The notes under the pieces are model-generated. The model did no database searches and had not been told where the DNA came from. It worked only from the letters and a program-made list of their open reading frames with translations. From Haloarchaeobius sp. FL176 (GTDB lineage Archaea; Halobacteriota; Halobacteria; Halobacteriales; Natrialbaceae), in NCBI RefSeq assembly GCF_024609245.1, contig NZ_JANJYH010000003.1, positions 248,001 to 312,000 on the forward strand: a stretch of 64,000 bases of DNA, given 5' to 3'. The stretch's first letter is position 1; each line of letters starts with the position of its first letter. Position numbers and translations under genes: made by a program. Positions 61,656-64,000 of this stretch are shown here, piece by piece.

Positions 61656-63164
61656 TCAGTCCTCGACGACGGTCACATCGCCGACCGCGAAGCGCGCGCC
61701 ACCCGCCTCGCTTTCGGTGACCGTGACCGTCCAGCCGTGCGCGTCGACGATCTGTTCGACGATGGCGAGACCGAGCCCCGTCCCGGTCTCGCTGGACGTG
61801 ACGCCCGTCTCGAAGACCGTGTCGCGCTCGTCCGCGGGAATGCCGACGCCGTCGTCGGCCACGCAGAAGCCCGAATCGATGTCGTCGACCCGGACAGACG
61901 TCACGTCCGCCGTGACCCCGTCGGCAGCCGAGCCGTGGTCGACGGCATTCCGCAGCAGGTTCTCGAACAGCCGCTTGAGCCGTCGGTCGTCCGCCTCGAC
62001 GACCGCGTCCGTCTCGACGTCGAGAGAGATGTCGTCCGCGTCGACGTTCGCCCAGGCGCTCCGGGCGACGTTCGTGAGCTCCACCGGTGACATGTCGTCC
62101 ACCTGCTGGCCATCACGGGCGAGTGCGAGCACCTCGTCGATGAGCTCTCGCATCCGCCCGAACGCGTACTCGACGTCGGCCGCCGCGTCCTCGTCGCCCG
62201 TCTCTCGGTACAGTTCGAACGAGCCCTCGCCGACGTTGAGCGGGTTCCGAAGGTCGTGTGCGAGGACGCTCGCGAACTCGTCGAGCCGGTCGTTCTGCCG
62301 CATGAGCCGCTCGCGCTGCTCCTCCAGCCTGAGGGTCTGCTCGACCTGTCGCATCGCGGCCGCCGTGTTCTCCGCGAGGATCTCCGCGAACCGCACGTCG
62401 GTCTCGTCGAAGGTGCCTGCGACCTTGCCGATGCTGAGGATGCCGTAGCGTCCGATGGGGAGGTACATCGCCGCGGTGAACGCCTCACGTTCGTACGGGT
62501 CCGCCTCGGGGGATATCTCCTCGTCGACGACCGTCTCGCCGCGCCGGAACGCACGCCCGTGCGGTGACGTTTCGATGTCGTACGGTGGCCGGTTGCCGAC
62601 GTCTTCGATGGTCGCCCCGAAGGTGACGTGCCGGAGGACGTGCTCGTCGGGGTCGTACTCGCGGACGCCGACACCGGGGAACCCGAGCACCTCGTTGGCG
62701 GCCCGCCCACAGGTTTCGTACACCGACTCCGGCGTCTCCGCGGCGAGCAGTTCGCGCGTCGCCTGCTGGAGCGCATCGACCGTCTCGTCGTAGCGCTGGG
62801 TCGTGCTCACGTCGCGAATGGACCAGAGCACGCCCTCGAACTCGCCGTCGACGACGTACGGCGACAGCCGCATCATGTACTGCTTCAGGGGGCCGTCGCC
62901 ACGCCGGACTTCCGAGCGGAAGGTCCGGGCTTCGGAGTCGGTCCCGATGTCGGCCGTCAGCAGCTCGAACCGCTCCCTGGTCGCCCGCGGCAGCACGTCG
63001 CGAGCCACCAGCTCGGAGAGGGTCGCGCCCACGATCTCTCGCACGCCGAGCCCGAAGACGACGGGCGTGCTCTCGTTGCCAGCACGGATCCGCCCGTCAG
63101 GGTCGACGACGAGCGCCGCGCCGGGCAACGATTCGATGACTGACTGCGTCTGGCTGTCGACCAT
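61656..63164 (-). CDS. Sensor histidine kinase (PAS-GAF-HisKA-HATPase)
   Basis: 502 aa. An N-terminal PAS domain (residues about 7-120, SLPGAALVVDPDGRIRAGN), then a GAF domain (about 125-275), then the HisKA helices with the phospho-acceptor His303 in SVLAHDLRNPLN, the N box LLRNAVDHG near residue 403, G1 VADDGVGIP near residue 440 and G2 TGTGLGLAIV near residue 465. No transmembrane helices, so it senses an intracellular signal. No receiver-domain gene is adjacent, so its partner is elsewhere; orphan kinases like this are frequent in haloarchaea. Confidence 0.9.
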   Translation of the reverse strand: MVDSQTQSVIESLPGAALVVDPDGRIRAGNESTPVVFGLGVREIVGATLSELVARDVLPRATRERFELLTADIGTDSEARTFRSEVRRGDGPLKQYMMRLSPYVVDGEFEGVLWSIRDVSTTQRYDETVDALQQATRELLAAETPESVYETCGRAANEVLGFPGVGVREYDPDEHVLRHVTFGATIEDVGNRPPYDIETSPHGRAFRRGETVVDEEISPEADPYEREAFTAAMYLPIGRYGILSIGKVAGTFDETDVRFAEILAENTAAAMRQVEQTLRLEEQRERLMRQNDRLDEFASVLAHDLRNPLNVGEGSFELYRETGDEDAAADVEYAFGRMRELIDEVLALARDGQQVDDMSPVELTNVARSAWANVDADDISLDVETDAVVEADDRRLKRLFENLLRNAVDHGSAADGVTADVTSVRVDDIDSGFCVADDGVGIPADERDTVFETGVTSSETGTGLGLAIVEQIVDAHGWTVTVTESEAGGARFAVGDVTVVED

Positions 63165-63298
63165 GCGTTTTTGCTCCCTGGCCGTCGCTCGGCCCGGATA
63201 TCAGAACGATAGCTGTGGACGAGTATGACTGTACTGGCCCGACACCCCGGAACGACACCGTGTTCGGGGGTGACGGTCGCCCCCGTGGAACGAGGCCG

Positions 63299-64000
63299 TC
63301 AGTACGTCTTCGCGAAGTACGCGATCTCCTCGGCCGGCTCGCCGCACATCGTGCACTCGTCGCTCTCGAGTTCGAGCGCCTCGCCGTCGTCGAGCTGAGC
63401 CTCGGGGACGGCCTCGTCGTCCATCGGCACGAGGGCGATCTCGGCGTGGACCTTCTCCTTCACCGCCTCCTCGCAGGCTTCGTCGCCACACCACGGCGTC
63501 TTCACGTAGCCACCGTGCTGGCCGATGGTGCCGAGGATCTCGTTGACGTCCTCGACCGCGCGGACGTTCTCGACGAGGTTCTCCTCCGCCGCGGCGTACA
63601 GCTTGTCGAACACCGCGTCGAGGTGCTCGTCGACGGCCTCGGCGATGTCGGCGCGGTCCTCGACGACCTCCTCGCCGTCGGGTCGGTGGACGACGGTGAC
63701 CTCCTCGTCCTCGACCTCGTAGCCGCCGATCTCGAACCGGACGGGCACGCCGTTGAGCTCCCACTCGTTGAACTTGAAGCCGGGGTTGCGCTCGTCGCGG
63801 TCGTCGAGGTGGACGCGGACGCCGGCCTCCTGCAGCTCGGCGGCGATCTCGGAGGAGTACTGCATGACCTCCTCGCGGTTCTCGTCGTTGTAGATGGGGA
63901 CGATGACGACCTGTTCGGGAGCGAGCGCGGGCGGCAGCACGAGCCCCTGGTCGTCCGAGTGGGTCATGATGAGCGCGCCGAGCGCCCGCCACGACAGCCC
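63299..64000 (-). CDS. proS: Prolyl-tRNA synthetase, C-terminal part (continues past right edge)
   Basis: 233 residues, open to the right edge. GLSWRALGALIMTHSDDQGL (in parts) is the class II motif 3 region of archaeal/eukaryotic-type ProS. The anticodon-binding domain follows (PIYNDENREEVM, DERNPGFKFNEWE, GVPVRFEIGGYE), then a zinc-binding unit with CGDEAC and CTMCGE and the conserved C-terminal Tyr (FAKTY). The N-terminal catalytic domain with motifs 1 and 2 lies outside the window. Confidence 0.93.
   Translation of the reverse strand, partial: GLSWRALGALIMTHSDDQGLVLPPALAPEQVVIVPIYNDENREEVMQYSSEIAAELQEAGVRVHLDDRDERNPGFKFNEWELNGVPVRFEIGGYEVEDEEVTVVHRPDGEEVVEDRADIAEAVDEHLDAVFDKLYAAAEENLVENVRAVEDVNEILGTIGQHGGYVKTPWCGDEACEEAVKEKVHAEIALVPMDDEAVPEAQLDDGEALELESDECTMCGEPAEEIAYFAKTY

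Noticed and set aside
1-64000. CRISPR arrays, transposases, integrases or phage genes
   Set aside because: No regularly spaced repeats of 24-40 nt, no terminal inverted repeats with a transposase frame and no integrase motifs were seen.

Overview
The window is a 64 kb stretch of haloarchaeal (Halobacteria) chromosome. The supporting evidence is very high GC with G/C-ending codons, strongly acidic proteins, Tat-type lipoproteins (twin arginine plus lipobox), TATA boxes about 25-30 nt before start codons (leaderless transcripts), and archaeal genes such as a thermosome subunit, Spt5/NusG, SecE, FtsZ1, LonB, D-aminoacyl-tRNA deacylase, archaeal NMN adenylyltransferase and the archaeal first-step shikimate enzyme. 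Genes are densely packed with many 4-nt start/stop overlaps. I see no rRNA, tRNA, CRISPR array or intact insertion sequence, so this is core chromosome rather than an island.

Layout. 0-10 kb: end of a NUDIX gene, two creatininase-family genes around a compact DUF7388-like / creatininase / FAD-oxidoreductase operon, then a reverse-strand operon of a tiny zinc finger, an Hsp20 and two paralogous Tat lipoproteins, followed by a DUF429 protein, a radical SAM-HhH enzyme and a TRAM protein. 10-22 kb: small regulatory, hydrolase and methyltransferase genes, a tail-less thermosome subunit, transporters, SAM hydrolase and NadM. 22-26 kb: membrane Lon protease with a CPBP membrane protease and a further membrane protein. 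26-31 kb: trpC-trpB-trpA plus 2-amino-3,7-dideoxy-D-threo-hept-6-ulosonate synthase. 32-34 kb: ftsZ1-secE-nusG. 34-38 kb: dtdA, Ca2+ antiporter, UspA. 38-42.5 kb: aroE, a HhH protein, pabB-pabA-pabC. 42.6-50 kb: reductase-like protein, Rieske protein, sugar nucleotidyltransferase, diphthamide synthetase, DUF373, SppA and a coiled-coil protein. 50-64 kb: GH2-like protein, DUF371, DUF2391, endonuclease III, epimerase, S41 peptidase, the large glutamate synthase, a histidine kinase and the end of prolyl-tRNA synthetase.

The strongest functional theme is chorismate metabolism: the archaeal shikimate entry enzyme, shikimate dehydrogenase, the tryptophan branch and the p-aminobenzoate branch all lie within 16 kb. 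A second theme is protein quality control at the membrane or under stress (Hsp20, thermosome, LonB, CPBP, SppA, S41). Several proteins look like family members that have lost canonical catalytic residues: an MGMT-like protein without the cysteine, a GH2 protein without the Asn-Glu motif, and an amidohydrolase without two metal ligands. No clearly novel defence-like or mobile system is visible. The most unusual features are small operons of uncharacterised genes, candidate operators around promoters, and a hairpin-rich region downstream of nusG.
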